The translations under genes and the position numbers were made by a program. This document shows, piece after piece, positions 44,051 through 53,348 of a stretch of 64,000 bases of DNA. Within the stretch, counting starts at the first letter, position 1. Each line of letters starts with the position of its first letter. This DNA is from Nitrospira sp. CR1.3 (lineage in GTDB: Bacteria; Nitrospirota; Nitrospiria; Nitrospirales; Nitrospiraceae): assembly GCA_014055525.1 (NCBI GenBank), contig WIAH01000001.1, positions 1 through 64,000 on the forward strand, written 5' to 3'. The notes below the pieces were generated by a model. It had not been told where the DNA came from, made no database searches, and saw only the letters and a list, made by a program, of their open reading frames with translations.

Positions 44051-44141
44051 GGACCGAGAGGAAACAAGACCGTTCAGCCTGAAATGACAGGCTGGGCGTT
44101 TTGATCGCCACCAAATTCCGGCCCAGCGCGGAAGATTATCT

Positions 44142-44765
44142 ATGGCTGGAGCTTTTCTTCTGAGCGGCCTTGGGCGTATCCTGACAGCTATGAAATGGTG
44201 GTATCTGTTTCTGGTCACCGTTCTGCTCGGGATAGTGATGCTTGCCTACCTCATTATCAGGCTGAACTTTCCAATTAACTTTGGAGGAATTTTTGGAATG
44301 GATGATCGGGCGAAAGCCACTCAGAGCGATGGCGGGAAGGCATCAGCGGCGAAAACCGCCTCCAAAGATGTTCTGTTGGACGAGCTACGGCAGCGGCATC
44401 AGCTGCGAGCGCTGACGGCGATCGAAGATGGAAAGCCGATACAGGAATTGCCGAAGGGTATCTACGGCTTCTCCACGTGCGGCGAATCGCTGAACGCGGC
44501 ACGCGGCATTAAAGCTTCCCTCGAAATTCATCGGCGTCGTGATGGGATCGATTACTACGTCGGGTATGCTTCCGATGAAGACATCGGAAAGTATCTGGCT
44601 CGTCAAAAGAACTTTCACATCCTCACGTTTCCTCGCGCAACAGACAAGGCCTCATCGCTGTTCGAAATCCCCATCGATTTCGTCTCGAAGTGTGAGGCCC
44701 GCCAGTTGAGCGATGGGTATCTGTTCGACCTGTTCGTGAGAGACATCCCCGAATTGCAATCCTGA
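44142..44765 (+). CDS. Single-pass membrane protein of unknown function
   Basis: A 207-residue protein with one strongly hydrophobic segment (WWYLFLVTVLLGIVMLAYLIIRL, residues about 19-41), a charged linker and a C-terminal soluble domain of about 115 residues containing PKGIYGFSTCGESLNAAR and DYYVGYASDEDIGKYL. I do not recognise the domain. GGAAGA precedes the ATG at 44142; an inner ATG at 44190 would begin directly at the membrane segment and is also possible. Confidence 0.65.
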   Translation: MAGAFLLSGLGRILTAMKWWYLFLVTVLLGIVMLAYLIIRLNFPINFGGIFGMDDRAKATQSDGGKASAAKTASKDVLLDELRQRHQLRALTAIEDGKPIQELPKGIYGFSTCGESLNAARGIKASLEIHRRRDGIDYYVGYASDEDIGKYLARQKNFHILTFPRATDKASSLFEIPIDFVSKCEARQLSDGYLFDLFVRDIPELQS

Positions 44766-44910
44766 GACGCGATCGACCGGTCTGTTCGCGTCCTCTTCCC
44801 GACTTTCCGCATTTAAACGGCTTCCTCATGTTTTTTTAAGGCCGTCCGGCCTAGGGCCGAACGTCTCTGTGCTTCCTGTTGTCATCGGTGTATAGGGACA
44901 ACCGAAGGGG

Positions 44911-45276
44911 ATGTCAGCCCGCAACATGCACACACTCCAGAAAGAGCAACGCGGGCATGTGCGGTATCCCGTCCAGTATTCTGGATCATTTTCGAGAAAA
45001 GGCATCAGCGCGAGAGGGGTGATCCTGAATTTGTCTCTTGCCGGCTGTCGAGCGCTGAGCGAGGCGCCGGTCGCCGCCGGTGAATTGGTGATTCTCATCG
45101 AGGTGCCGCGCCATGCGACGCCGTTACAGATACAACTCGGCGCAGTGCGCTGGTCGCAGGGATCTGAATTCGGCGTGGAGTTTCTTCGCCTGGAGCCGGA
45201 TCAAGAGCGACGGCTCCGCGAACTGATTCAAGAGAGTGAAGCGGACCAGGCGCTGCGGACGTGGCAGCGCGGCTAA
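44911..45276 (+). CDS. PilZ-domain protein
   Basis: A 121-residue single PilZ domain, the cyclic-di-GMP binding fold. It has basic HVRYPVQYSG at the start (the Arg-containing N-terminal switch), NLSLAGCRALS (the D/N-x-S-x-x-G motif) and a C-terminal GVEFLRLEPDQERRLREL. The classical RxxxR is reduced to one visible Arg pair, so nucleotide binding is uncertain. The window also encodes a diguanylate cyclase (62271-63275). An inner ATG at 44926 is an alternative start. Confidence 0.85.
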   Translation: MSARNMHTLQKEQRGHVRYPVQYSGSFSRKGISARGVILNLSLAGCRALSEAPVAAGELVILIEVPRHATPLQIQLGAVRWSQGSEFGVEFLRLEPDQERRLRELIQESEADQALRTWQRG

Positions 45277-45281
45277 GCTTC

Positions 45282-45818
45282 TCAGTTCGACCTTCGAGAA
45301 GCGTTGTGAGAGAGCGCGGCGCGGCGGCCCGAATAAAAGGTGCGGGTGGAAAACTCGATCGTCTTGTAGAGGGCCTCCACGGCGTCTTCCTTGCGGACGA
45401 AGGCCACCGCTCCCGCCGTGATCATCGCATTATAGTCGTGCGGGGTGTAGAGACTGGACACCCCGATGATCATGACCTGCGGGAGGCGTCTATTGATATG
45501 GCGCGTGGCCTCGACGCCGTTGACCTGCGGCAGATGAATGTCCATCAGGATGATGTCAGGCCGGTGCTGCTCCGCCAGCGCCTCGGCTTCTTCCCCATTG
45601 GACGCCTCCCCGACGACGAGAATCTCCGCATGTTCTTCTAACAGCACTTTCAGCAGATTCCGATCCGTCTCATTGTCATCAACCAACAGTACCCGCCGCT
45701 GCCTGCTTGTCGGGGCTTGCCCCTGTGCCCTCTCAGCCGGCGACGCAATCGGTCCTGTTGAACCTCCGCTCGAGCCCACTTCCGAAACAACCTGCACCAG
45801 TTCTTCGATCGCCTGCAT
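45282..45818 (-). CDS. Response regulator, receiver domain only
   Basis: A 178-residue protein. A variable N-terminal region of about 40 residues is followed by a CheY-like receiver with VLLVDDNETDR, phospho-acceptor Asp in IILMDIHLP, the conserved Ser of VSSL and Lys in AFVRKEDA. It lacks a DNA-binding output domain; the receiver is of the type that precedes LuxR-like domains. The ATG at 45818 follows GAGGG; the frame upstream starts only with a TTG that overlaps this site. Confidence 0.88.
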   Translation of the reverse strand: MQAIEELVQVVSEVGSSGGSTGPIASPAERAQGQAPTSRQRRVLLVDDNETDRNLLKVLLEEHAEILVVGEASNGEEAEALAEQHRPDIILMDIHLPQVNGVEATRHINRRLPQVMIIGVSSLYTPHDYNAMITAGAVAFVRKEDAVEALYKTIEFSTRTFYSGRRAALSHNASRRSN

Positions 45819-45991
45819 GATATCCCTCAATGATTCGTTCGTGATGAGCTATGATAGCCCATTGCCTCCCCTCACATACAAGAGGATGGCAAACTTTTTT
45901 CGTGACTCGCCCCGGCTCGCGAAATCAGGCCAATCTGTTGATGCCTTTCGATTCGTTCCGGATCGACGGGGACCCGCTCGCGTCCCCTGTG

Positions 45992-46828
45992 CTACTTCTC
46001 CGCGCCGATCGGCGGCAGATTGATGCCGAACCGCTCCAGACCCATGATGACGGTCAGTGCCGAGGGGGAGTGCTGGACGATTTCTTTTTGCACCTCGATC
46101 CGGCGGAGATCGACGAATTCCGGCGCGGTCAGGCCGAGTGATTCGCGATAGGCTCGGTCCGCAATACCACGCTGCTTCTCCGCTTTCTCACGCGACTCTT
46201 CCGCCTTCTGAAATTCGACCATCGTAATCTTCCGCTGTTCTTGAATGATCGTCTGGGTGGTCTGTTCCACCACACCCTTCGGCGGCAGAATACTGCCGAC
46301 AACCACGCGATTCAGCCGGACGGGGATACTCTGTTTTTCGATGAGCTTGACCTGTACTTCCCTGGCGATCGCCTCTTGCAGCTTGGTTCGGGTGGTCGGA
46401 TCGGTGGTCAATTGGAAGAGGGGGTACTTCTGCACTTCTTCCCGGACGAAGGTCCGGAAGGCTTCTTTCACATTGTTCTGATACCAATTCGGCCCGTAGC
46501 GGGAAATCAATTCCGGCGAGCGGCCCTCGATCACGTTCGCAATCATGAAGGCATCGAAGGAGACCGGGGCGTTTTCAGCAGAAATGATATCGAAGTGCTC
46601 CGAATACTGGACCGGACGGACATCGACATCGACGACCTTCGTCGTCGGCGCGACCCACACGCGACCGGTCTTCGTAGGAACGGGATCCACGCCGCCGTGA
46701 CCGAAGAAGAACGGCTGCTCGACCATCACGCCTTCGTGCCCTGCCTCGATCGCTACGCATCCACTGAACATCACCATCGCACCGACTCCCACCACGGCGC
46801 CCAGAGCACGACTCACTGGTCCCTTCAT
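45992..46828 (-). CDS. SPFH/prohibitin-family lipoprotein
   Basis: A 278-residue protein with a signal peptide and lipobox FSGC (Cys24), then a band-7/SPFH domain containing GVMVEQPFFFGHGGV, VDVDVRPVQYSEHFDI and a helical C-terminal region with QRGIADRAYRESLGLT. Most SPFH proteins use a membrane anchor; the lipid anchor here places the domain in the periplasm, as in some prohibitin-like lipoproteins. The binding site GAGGAGG precedes the ATG. The role is probably membrane-domain organisation or protease control; this is family inference. Confidence 0.88.
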   Translation of the reverse strand: MKGPVSRALGAVVGVGAMVMFSGCVAIEAGHEGVMVEQPFFFGHGGVDPVPTKTGRVWVAPTTKVVDVDVRPVQYSEHFDIISAENAPVSFDAFMIANVIEGRSPELISRYGPNWYQNNVKEAFRTFVREEVQKYPLFQLTTDPTTRTKLQEAIAREVQVKLIEKQSIPVRLNRVVVGSILPPKGVVEQTTQTIIQEQRKITMVEFQKAEESREKAEKQRGIADRAYRESLGLTAPEFVDLRRIEVQKEIVQHSPSALTVIMGLERFGINLPPIGAEK

Positions 46829-47029
46829 AGCAAACCTCCTCTTGTTCTATGTGTTCTCTGCCCGTTCCGAGCAGGATGGCCGGTGAATGCGCTGCTTCCT
46901 CTGTTCAATGCTCACGAGGAAATCTCTTTAGGTACACCTTACGAAGCGGACTCAAATAAAGTCAAACAAGTCAGCGGCGGAATCACGATGCAGCAATCAG
47001 GTGGTCGAACCGGCGGAAGGAGAGTCGGA

Positions 47030-47431
47030 TTAGAAGATACCGGCCTGCTTCTGAAGCCAGCGAATATACTGAGTGATTTGATCGACGTCTGCCGCAGACA
47101 CGCCGGGGATACTGGGCATGTTTCCGAATTCCCAGTGGTGGGCTTTCACACCGTTGGCTGCCGCGCGTTGGAAAGCCGCGTCACCGTGATGGTTGGGCTC
47201 ATAAATTTTGTGGACCAGGGGAGGTCCCTGGCCGGTACCGGCTCCTTGCGCCCCGTGACAGGCGGAGCAATTGGCGTTGAACTTGGCTTCTCCGGCCTGC
47301 AGTTCGACAGGGATGGCGCCGCCGCCGACCGCCGGCTTCGGTTGCGAGGAATCGCAGGCAGCGAGCGCAGCGAGTGCCGCCGCAAGTAGCCACACAGGCC
47401 GTCTCGATCTGGAAAGTGAGTACAGATTCAT
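47030..47431 (-). CDS. Cytochrome c lipoprotein (monohaem)
   Basis: A 133-residue protein with a signal peptide ending in lipobox LAAC (Cys26) and one haem motif, CSACH (residues 55-59). The axial Met is in FGNMPSIPGV, and the closing helix is VDQITQYIRWLQKQ. It is a class I cytochrome c held on a membrane by lipid and likely shuttles electrons in the periplasm. Its ATG overlaps the TGA of the upstream 58-residue membrane protein, so the two are translationally coupled. Confidence 0.92.
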   Translation of the reverse strand: MNLYSLSRSRRPVWLLAAALAALAACDSSQPKPAVGGGAIPVELQAGEAKFNANCSACHGAQGAGTGQGPPLVHKIYEPNHHGDAAFQRAAANGVKAHHWEFGNMPSIPGVSAADVDQITQYIRWLQKQAGIF

Positions 47432-47604
47432 CGGTGAGAACCGGACTCGCCCTCGGCTGCGTCCGGACGGCCGAACTGCTCGCGGAGCATCGCCTGCGTG
47501 CGTCGCAGAGTCATCCGCCGGTAGAGTCTGGCCATGATCGGCGCGACCACGATCAATCCGATGGTCAGATACATGAAAAATTCTTCGGGCGACAGGTCGT
47601 ACAT
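47428..47604 (-). CDS. 58-residue single-pass membrane protein
   Basis: A short gene encoding MYDLSPEEFFMYLTIGLIVV followed by APIMARLYRR and a basic, then acidic, tail. One membrane helix is expected at residues 10-27. The ATG (47602-47604) lies four bases after the queC stop, and the TGA overlaps the cytochrome c ATG (ATGA). The tight packing and the coupling support a real gene although no strong binding site is visible. It may hold the cytochrome or its partner at the membrane; the function is unknown. Confidence 0.7.
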   Translation of the reverse strand: MYDLSPEEFFMYLTIGLIVVAPIMARLYRRMTLRRTQAMLREQFGRPDAAEGESGSHR

Positions 47605-47608
47605 GCCG

Positions 47609-48307
47609 CTACGTTACTGCATATGCGGTGGGATCCACAACCCCGGCCTTGGCAAATCCCTCCCGGCGAATCAGACAACTGTCGCATCGCCCGCAGGCCA
47701 GTTCGCCGACCGGATCGTAGCAACTGTGCGTGAGCTCGAACGGCACCTTCAGGGCGATGCCTTCTCGAATGATCTCGGCTTTGGAACGCGTAAGCAGCGG
47801 CGCCTTGACTTGCAGCGCCCTCCCTTCGACGCCGGCCCTGGTGCCTTCTTTTACCGCCGCCTCGAAGGCGCGAATGAAAGCGGGGCGGCAGTCGGGATAG
47901 CCCGAGTAGTCGAGGACGTTCGCGCCGAAGTAGATCGATGTGGCGCTCACGGCCTCCGCATGAGCCGCCGCGAGGGACAGAAAAATGAGGTTGCGCCCCG
48001 GCACATAGGTGACCGGAATTCCTGTGCTCCGCTGCTCTCCGCTGCGATCTTTCGGAACCGGCTGGTCGGCGGTGAGGGCGGACCCGCCGATGGCGCGAAG
48101 ATCGATCGCGCAGACCAGATGATTCGTGATGCCCATCGCCTCCGCGATGCGCTTCGCCCGCTGCACTTCCACGACGTGGCGCTGTCCGTAATCGATCGTC
48201 AGGAAGTAGAGCTCGTTGCCGTCACGCTGCGCGATGGCCGCCGTGACGGTCGAATCCAGACCTCCGCTCGCCAGCACGACCGCCCGAGGCTTGGTCAAGG
48301 GGATCAC
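47609..48307 (-). CDS. queC: 7-cyano-7-deazaguanine synthase (QueC)
   Basis: A 232-residue enzyme that makes preQ0 from 7-carboxy-7-deazaguanine with ATP and ammonia, in queuosine synthesis. The PP-loop ASGGLDSTV is near residue 14, GQRHVVEVQRA follows, and the zinc site is in the C-terminal CYDPVGELACGRCDSCLIR. The GTG at 48307 lies five bases after AAAGGAG; the GTG at 48313 overlaps that site. No other queuosine genes are in the window. It is followed by the 58-residue membrane protein and cytochrome c. Confidence 0.95.
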   Translation of the reverse strand: MIPLTKPRAVVLASGGLDSTVTAAIAQRDGNELYFLTIDYGQRHVVEVQRAKRIAEAMGITNHLVCAIDLRAIGGSALTADQPVPKDRSGEQRSTGIPVTYVPGRNLIFLSLAAAHAEAVSATSIYFGANVLDYSGYPDCRPAFIRAFEAAVKEGTRAGVEGRALQVKAPLLTRSKAEIIREGIALKVPFELTHSCYDPVGELACGRCDSCLIRREGFAKAGVVDPTAYAVT

Positions 48308-48463
48308 GATCACTCCTTTGTATCTTCACAGTAGCCTAGCAAGGACGAGGGGAAGATCTCCATCGACGCGGCCATGGTACGTGGTTGAGGGGAAACCAAC
48401 GGTTCGGGGATGTCGCAGGGAAGCCGAGCAGGGTGAAACAGCGTCTCTCGCGTACGAGAGTCG

Positions 48464-49024
48464 TCAGTCCCGTTCTTCTTCTTTTTCGATTTTTTCGAGC
48501 AACTCTTCTCTCGACTGGCACTCGACACAAAGTTTCGCGAAGGGCACCGCTTCCAACCGGCGCTCGCTGATCTCGACCCCACATTCAGCGCAGATCCCGT
48601 AGGTGCCTTCTGACAAACGCACCAGCGCCTCGTCGATCGCCTGCCGGCGGCGATTGCGCATCTCCATCAGGGAAATCCCCAACTCGCGATCCAGATCCAT
48701 GAGCGCTTGATCTCCCACGTCGCGCGCGGACTCCAGGCGTCGCTGCTGATCTTCCGTCAGCGACTGCCCGAGACTGCCTTCGATCTCCTTGAGAATTTCC
48801 TGGCGCTTGCGCATCAGCATCTGCTGCAACGCATCGCGTCGGCGCTCGCGAGCCTCCCGTTCCTTCGCCGATTCCTTCGGCTTGGCCGCAAGTGGAGAAA
48901 TGGCCATGCTGACAGGCTTCTCGATCACGGCGGCGGCCGGCCGGCTTTGATTCTTGACGATCGGCTTCGGCGATGCTTTGGTTTTCAGGACCGGCTTCTT
49001 TTTCGCGGCGGTTTTTGTTGCCAT
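48464..49024 (-). CDS. DksA/TraR-family zinc-finger protein
   Basis: A 186-residue protein. The N-terminal 60 residues are basic and Ala/Lys/Pro-rich (ATKTAAKKKPVLKTKASPKP), then come a coiled coil (QQMLMRKRQEILKEIEGSLG to RRRQAIDEALVRL) and a DksA-type zinc finger, TYGICAECGVEI and LCVECQ. DksA proteins enter the RNA polymerase secondary channel and adjust transcription with ppGpp. The long basic extension is unlike E. coli DksA and may bind nucleic acid. The ATG at 49024 has AGAGGA upstream. Confidence 0.9.
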   Translation of the reverse strand: MATKTAAKKKPVLKTKASPKPIVKNQSRPAAAVIEKPVSMAISPLAAKPKESAKEREARERRRDALQQMLMRKRQEILKEIEGSLGQSLTEDQQRRLESARDVGDQALMDLDRELGISLMEMRNRRRQAIDEALVRLSEGTYGICAECGVEISERRLEAVPFAKLCVECQSREELLEKIEKEEERD

Positions 49025-49133
49025 GACGTCGTCCTCTCCTGGTGCGCGTCGATCAGCCCGAAAAAAGTTCGGCATTCATAGCACGGGCACCTACGGCTTG
49101 ACAAGGGGTTGTAGCACGAAGGTTCAGCGTGCT

Positions 49134-49658
49134 CTAGGGGTAGAGGATCGTCGAGTGGACGGGATAACCGGCCAATTTTTCCCGACCATGTAATCCCTTC
49201 AGTTCCACCAGGAAATCGAGCCCGGCAATCTCGCCACCCAGTTGGCGGATGAGCGTCACCGTGGCGGCAGCCGTGCCACCTGTCGCAAGCAGATCGTCCA
49301 CGATGAGGACCCGTTCACCTTTGGAAATCGCGTCCCGATGAATCGCCAGAGAGTTGGATCCGTATTCAAGGCTGTACTTGACCTCGAAGATGTCGGCCGG
49401 AAGCTTGCCGGGCTTGCGAACCGGCACGAATCCCGCTTTGAGACGCTGGGCCAAGGTCCCCGCATAGATGAATCCGCGCGATTCGATGCCCACGACCTTG
49501 GCGATGCGTTGATCCTGATAATAGGCCGTGAGCTCGTCCGCGATGGCGGAGAAGGCCACCGGGTCTTTGAGGAGTGTGGTGATGTCGTAGAAGAGAATGC
49601 CGGGCTTGGGAAAATCGGGCACTTCGCGGATGAGGGAGCGGTACTGATCGGCGGTCAT
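49134..49658 (-). CDS. apt: Adenine phosphoribosyltransferase
   Basis: A 174-residue purine salvage enzyme that converts adenine and PRPP to AMP. It shows IREVPDFPKPGILFYDITTL, VVGIESRGFIY and the PRPP loop VLIVDDLLATGGTA. Length and order match the family. Its ATG lies four bases after the stop of the sigma-factor gene, so the two are co-transcribed. Confidence 0.97.
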   Translation of the reverse strand: MTADQYRSLIREVPDFPKPGILFYDITTLLKDPVAFSAIADELTAYYQDQRIAKVVGIESRGFIYAGTLAQRLKAGFVPVRKPGKLPADIFEVKYSLEYGSNSLAIHRDAISKGERVLIVDDLLATGGTAAATVTLIRQLGGEIAGLDFLVELKGLHGREKLAGYPVHSTILYP

Positions 49659-49662
49659 TGAC

Positions 49663-50628
49663 TCAGAGCAAATCCGATTGTGTCAGCGTTTTCCGTTCGA
49701 TGGTGTGGCGAAGGCGGCTCAGCGCAGCCATTTCGATCTGCCGGACCCGCTCGCGCGTGAGACCCAGCTCGGAGCCGATCTCCTCCAGCGTCTTGGCTTC
49801 GCTCCCGTCCAGCCCGAACCGCGACACAATAACAGTTTGCTCTTTGTCCGGCAACTCCTTCACCCAGGCCATCATCTCCGTCCGCCGCAGCACCCCTTCG
49901 GCCGTATCCGCCGGCGACGGGCACATGGGGTCCTCGATGATGTCCCGCAAGAAGGTATCGGCCCCGTCGTTGATGGGACTGTCCAACGAACAGGTGGTGC
50001 GAACGACCTGCTTCAGGTCCAAGACCTCTTCTTCCGTCGTCTTCAGTTTGTCGGCAACCTCGGCCGCCGTCGGTTCGCGTCCTAACGCCTGGACCAGCAC
50101 CTCGACTCGGTTGAGATAACGGTTGAGCCGCTCGACGACGTGGACAGGGAGCCGCACCAGCTTTCCCTGATTGATGATGGCGCGCTCGATGTACTGCCTG
50201 ATCCACCAGGAGGCGTAGGTGCTGAATCGGAAACCCCGCTTGTAGTTGAATTTTTCGACAGCCTTGATGAGTCCGATGTTGCCTTCTTCGACGATGTCGG
50301 AAAAGGGAAACCCTCGGTGGATATACCGTTTGCCGATACTGATGACGAGGCGAAGGTTGGATTCGATCATCTGCTGACGGGCTTGCTCGTCGCCGGCCAT
50401 CACGCGTTTGCCAAGCTGCTGTTCCTGTTTGAATGTGAGCAAACTCGAGCGGCGGATTTCCCGGAGGTAGCTTTTCAGGGTATCGAGCCCCTCAGACCGG
50501 CGACTGGACTTGTCCTCGTCGCCTGACGACTCGTCCCGGTCCCCGGCATCGCCCACCTCGTCGTCGCGGTCGGCGCTCTGTCGGCGCGCTTCGCTCAGAT
50601 CCTCGAAATCGTCCTCTCCCCTCGCCAT
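49663..50628 (-). CDS. RNA polymerase sigma factor, sigma-70 family (RpoS/RpoD type)
   Basis: A 321-residue sigma factor. An acidic region at residues 1-48 is followed by region 1.2 ([18 protein letters not shown]), region 2 ([36 protein letters not shown]), region 3 ([17 protein letters not shown]) and region 4 with helix-turn-helix [20 protein letters not shown]. Length and the lack of a long region 1.1 or non-conserved insert fit a group 2 (RpoS-like) factor. AGAGGA precedes the ATG at 50628. Confidence 0.94.
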   Translation of the reverse strand: MARGEDDFEDLSEARRQSADRDDEVGDAGDRDESSGDEDKSSRRSEGLDTLKSYLREIRRSSLLTFKQEQQLGKRVMAGDEQARQQMIESNLRLVISIGKRYIHRGFPFSDIVEEGNIGLIKAVEKFNYKRGFRFSTYASWWIRQYIERAIINQGKLVRLPVHVVERLNRYLNRVEVLVQALGREPTAAEVADKLKTTEEEVLDLKQVVRTTCSLDSPINDGADTFLRDIIEDPMCPSPADTAEGVLRRTEMMAWVKELPDKEQTVIVSRFGLDGSEAKTLEEIGSELGLTRERVRQIEMAALSRLRHTIERKTLTQSDLL

Positions 50629-50653
50629 ACCATCCTCTAGTAGATGAGCGGTC

Positions 50654-50950
50654 CTAGTAGCGGACTCGAAAGTCCACGAACCGTCCTGTCGCCGTTCCCC
50701 ACTCCACCTTGACCGTTGAAACCCGCGATGCGGGAGGGCCGGCTTTTAAATCTTCAATCAACGAGTCGATCCGAGTCTTGAGACCTTCCACCTCGAGCTC
50801 GACGCCTCCGTCATCAAGGTTCCGCACCGTCCCCTGCAATCCGCGCGATGAAGCGACCCGAACGGTGAAGGCCCGATACCCCACACCTTGGACTCTCCCG
50901 GCCACAGAGATCATCGCCCGCACGATTGCCGTTTCAATTGGATCGGCCAT
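50654..50950 (-). CDS. Acylphosphatase
   Basis: A 98-residue enzyme that hydrolyses acylphosphates. It contains the signature [14 protein letters not shown] with the catalytic Arg, and [17 protein letters not shown] with the catalytic Asn. The start is uncertain: ATGs at 50950, 50959 and 50974 are in frame and none has a good binding site. It lies 25 bases upstream of the sigma-factor gene on the same strand. Confidence 0.93.
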   Translation of the reverse strand: MADPIETAIVRAMISVAGRVQGVGYRAFTVRVASSRGLQGTVRNLDDGGVELEVEGLKTRIDSLIEDLKAGPPASRVSTVKVEWGTATGRFVDFRVRY

Positions 50951-51191
50951 GAAGGGCATCACAGAAACGGTCATCGACCCATGGACGTGACCGCTCCGAC
51001 GAAGGAATATTCTCACACCTGCCGGGAGGCGTCACGTTTTTTACACTTCTGCGCGTCGAAATAACAGCGTCGTTTTCCGAAAGCGTCAAGGAGGAGCGTC
51101 TGGAAAACCTGTCCGCGGTGTCAATCTCGCCGCGCTCTGGTTAGAATAGGGAGTGACCGGATCGGTTGGTCGCAACGATGGAGGAACCGTC

Positions 51192-52295
51192 ATGATCATC
51201 GGAGTCCCCAAGGAAATCAAAGATCATGAATATCGCGTCAGCATTACACCCGAAGGCGTGCGGGCTTTGCGTCTGGCGGGTCACGAGATCTGGGTCGAGG
51301 CGTCCGCCGGAGCGGGCAGCGGGCACTCCGACGCAGAATATCGTCACGCCGGGGCCTCGATCGCGCAGTCAAAGTCAGAGGTCTTCGAGCGCGCCACCCT
51401 TATCGTCAAGGTGAAAGAGCCGCTGCTGTCCGAATGCAGCTACTTTCGATCCGGCCAGACGCTCTTTACCTATCTCCATTTGGCTTCATTGCCGGAATTG
51501 ACCAAGAAACTGCTCGAAAGCAGAGTCACGGCGATCGCCTACGAGACGGTCGAAGCCAAGGACGGAACGATTCCAATGCTCAAGCCGATGAGCGACATCG
51601 CCGGCCGGATGTCCGTTCAGATCGGCGCGCGGTACCTGGAGAAGACACAGGGCGGCCGCGGTGTTCTGCTCTCAGGAGTGCCGGGCGTGGAGCCTGCCAA
51701 GGTCGTCGTGCTCGGGGCAGGCATCGTCGGCAGCGCGGCAGTTAGAATCGCCGTCGGCATGGGAGCACAGGTGACGGTCGTCAATCTCGACCTTGAGCGA
51801 CTCCGGCTCTTGGACGATCAGTACCAGGGCAGAATCGTCACTCGTGCTTCCACTCAAGCCGCCATCGAGGAATCGGTCCTTGCCGCCGACCTTGTGATCG
51901 GGGCGGTCCTTGTTCCTGGGGCGCGCGCGCCGAAGCTCGTCTCGCGAGGGTTGGTGGCTCGCATGAACCCCGGATCCGTGATTGTGGATGTCGCCGTCGA
52001 CCAAGGAGGTTGCATCGAAACCACCAGGCCCACCAGTCACTCGGACCCGGTCTATGTCGTAGACGGTGTGCTGCACTATTGCGTCGCGAACATGCCGGGG
52101 ATTGTGCCGCGCACATCAACCGCCGCGCTCACGAACGCTACGCTGCCCTACCTGCTCAGGCTGGCCGCAGAAGGGGTCGATGCGACAATACGAGCCGATG
52201 CGGGATTCGCCAAGGGTGTGAACCTCTTTAATGGAAAAGTCACTTGTCGGGCGGTGGCTGAAGCCCATGGCTTGCGTTTCGACCCCGTGATGTAA
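51192..52295 (+). CDS. ald: Alanine dehydrogenase
   Basis: A 367-residue NAD-dependent enzyme interconverting L-alanine and pyruvate plus ammonia. It begins [20 protein letters not shown], with Arg15, Lys75 (KVKEP) and His96 (YLHLA) at the positions expected for pyruvate binding and catalysis, and the NAD loop [14 protein letters not shown]. The ATG at 51192 follows GGAGGA; an upstream ATG at 51153 is not supported. The gene can also serve ammonium assimilation. Confidence 0.97.
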   Translation: MIIGVPKEIKDHEYRVSITPEGVRALRLAGHEIWVEASAGAGSGHSDAEYRHAGASIAQSKSEVFERATLIVKVKEPLLSECSYFRSGQTLFTYLHLASLPELTKKLLESRVTAIAYETVEAKDGTIPMLKPMSDIAGRMSVQIGARYLEKTQGGRGVLLSGVPGVEPAKVVVLGAGIVGSAAVRIAVGMGAQVTVVNLDLERLRLLDDQYQGRIVTRASTQAAIEESVLAADLVIGAVLVPGARAPKLVSRGLVARMNPGSVIVDVAVDQGGCIETTRPTSHSDPVYVVDGVLHYCVANMPGIVPRTSTAALTNATLPYLLRLAAEGVDATIRADAGFAKGVNLFNGKVTCRAVAEAHGLRFDPVM

Positions 52296-52333
52296 GACAA
52301 TCGCGCTTCGTTTCACACGGCCGCACAACAGGT

Positions 52334-52412
<79 letters not shown>

Positions 52413-52579
52413 CCGCACTTCGTGTGGGCCGCGCGCTCATTTTCGGTTTTGGGAAGGATGCGCGCGGATAGACGCCTCCAGTGCGGAAGCGTTTCTATGT
52501 CGTGGATAGCTCGTGCCGCCGAGCATCCGGGTCTCATAGGCACTCACGCCGGCAAGACTCACCCTGGAGATCGCCCATC

Positions 52580-52960
52580 ATGAATGCAGCCGACTCCTGC
52601 AATGCGTGCCATGCCACCGGCGTCGCATTAATGAAACTCTCCCTCGGCAAAGATTTCTTCGGCAGAACTTACGATCGCCTGTCTCCGTCGAGCGATCAAA
52701 GCCCGATGTGGTATTGCGAAGGTTGTTCGATGCAGAAAAACCTTCAGCGCGACTTTCGCGACATCCGCGCTGAGCATGACAAGCTCGCGGCCGGTCAACA
52801 GTCGGAACTCTCAAACCCGGAAGCGTTTCAGCGCGCCACGTTGCGGCTGCGGGAAATCGTCGCCATTCTCGGCGGATCATCGGGCCAATCCACCTTACTG
52901 AGCGCCGCCGACGTGAAGCAACTGATCGACCGGTTTCAAACCACCACCATGCAAGCCTGA
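52580..52960 (+). CDS. Small protein with two CxxC motifs, first gene of the Fe-S cluster
   Basis: A 126-residue protein with NACHATGVALM (as CNACH) at residues 7-11 and WYCEGC about 40 residues later, followed by a helical C-terminus with a disordered Gln/Ser stretch. CNACH has the CxxCH form of a haem site, but no signal peptide is present, so a zinc or iron site formed by the two CxxC pairs is more likely. It starts a run of four tightly spaced plus-strand genes (to 54073), two of which are ferredoxins. I do not recognise the family. Confidence 0.7.
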   Translation: MNAADSCNACHATGVALMKLSLGKDFFGRTYDRLSPSSDQSPMWYCEGCSMQKNLQRDFRDIRAEHDKLAAGQQSELSNPEAFQRATLRLREIVAILGGSSGQSTLLSAADVKQLIDRFQTTTMQA

Positions 52961-52977
52961 CAAGTCGGGATTGAGCC

Positions 52978-53328
52978 TTGCCTGCATTCAAACGACATAT
53001 CTTCGTCTGCACGAATCAACGAAGCCCTGAGGACCCGCGCGGCAGTTGCTCGAATCGCGGCTCGGAATCGTTGCACGCCCGCTTCAAGCAGGAAGCCAAA
53101 CGCCTCAATCTCAAGAACATCGTTCGCGCGAACAAGGCCGGCTGCCTCGACCATTGCGAACTGGGACCCAGCGTGGTGATCTATCCCGAAGGCGTGTGGT
53201 ACAGCGTGAAATCGGAAGGCGATGTGACCGAGATTATGGAGCGCCACATCCTAAAGGGAGAAGTCGTCACTCGTTTGCTCATGCCTGACCACCCGGTTCC
53301 GGTGAAACTCCCTCCCCTGATCTCCTAG
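52978..53328 (+). CDS. Thioredoxin-like [2Fe-2S] ferredoxin
   Basis: A 116-residue ferredoxin with the thioredoxin fold. Four Cys lie in the usual spacing: C-x12-C in FVCTNQRSPEDPRGSC and C-x3-C in AGCLDHCELGPSVV. VIYPEGVWYSVK and a C-terminal helix complete the domain, as in NuoE-like and Cyanobacterial/Aquifex-type ferredoxins. The start is a TTG at 52978, which follows the stop of the preceding gene by 17 bases. It is probably an electron carrier for a partner in this cluster. Confidence 0.85.
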   Translation: MPAFKRHIFVCTNQRSPEDPRGSCSNRGSESLHARFKQEAKRLNLKNIVRANKAGCLDHCELGPSVVIYPEGVWYSVKSEGDVTEIMERHILKGEVVTRLLMPDHPVPVKLPPLIS

Positions 53329-53348
53329 CGCAACCAGAGGATACTCCC

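Noticed and set aside
45819-45991. Possible promoter (TTGTAT and TATCAT) for the receiver-only gene.
   Set aside because: The spacing is 19 bases and the match is weak.
52580-52660. CNACH in the protein at 52580 as a cytochrome c haem site.
   Set aside because: There is no signal peptide and a second CxxC pair follows, so a cytoplasmic metal knuckle is more likely.
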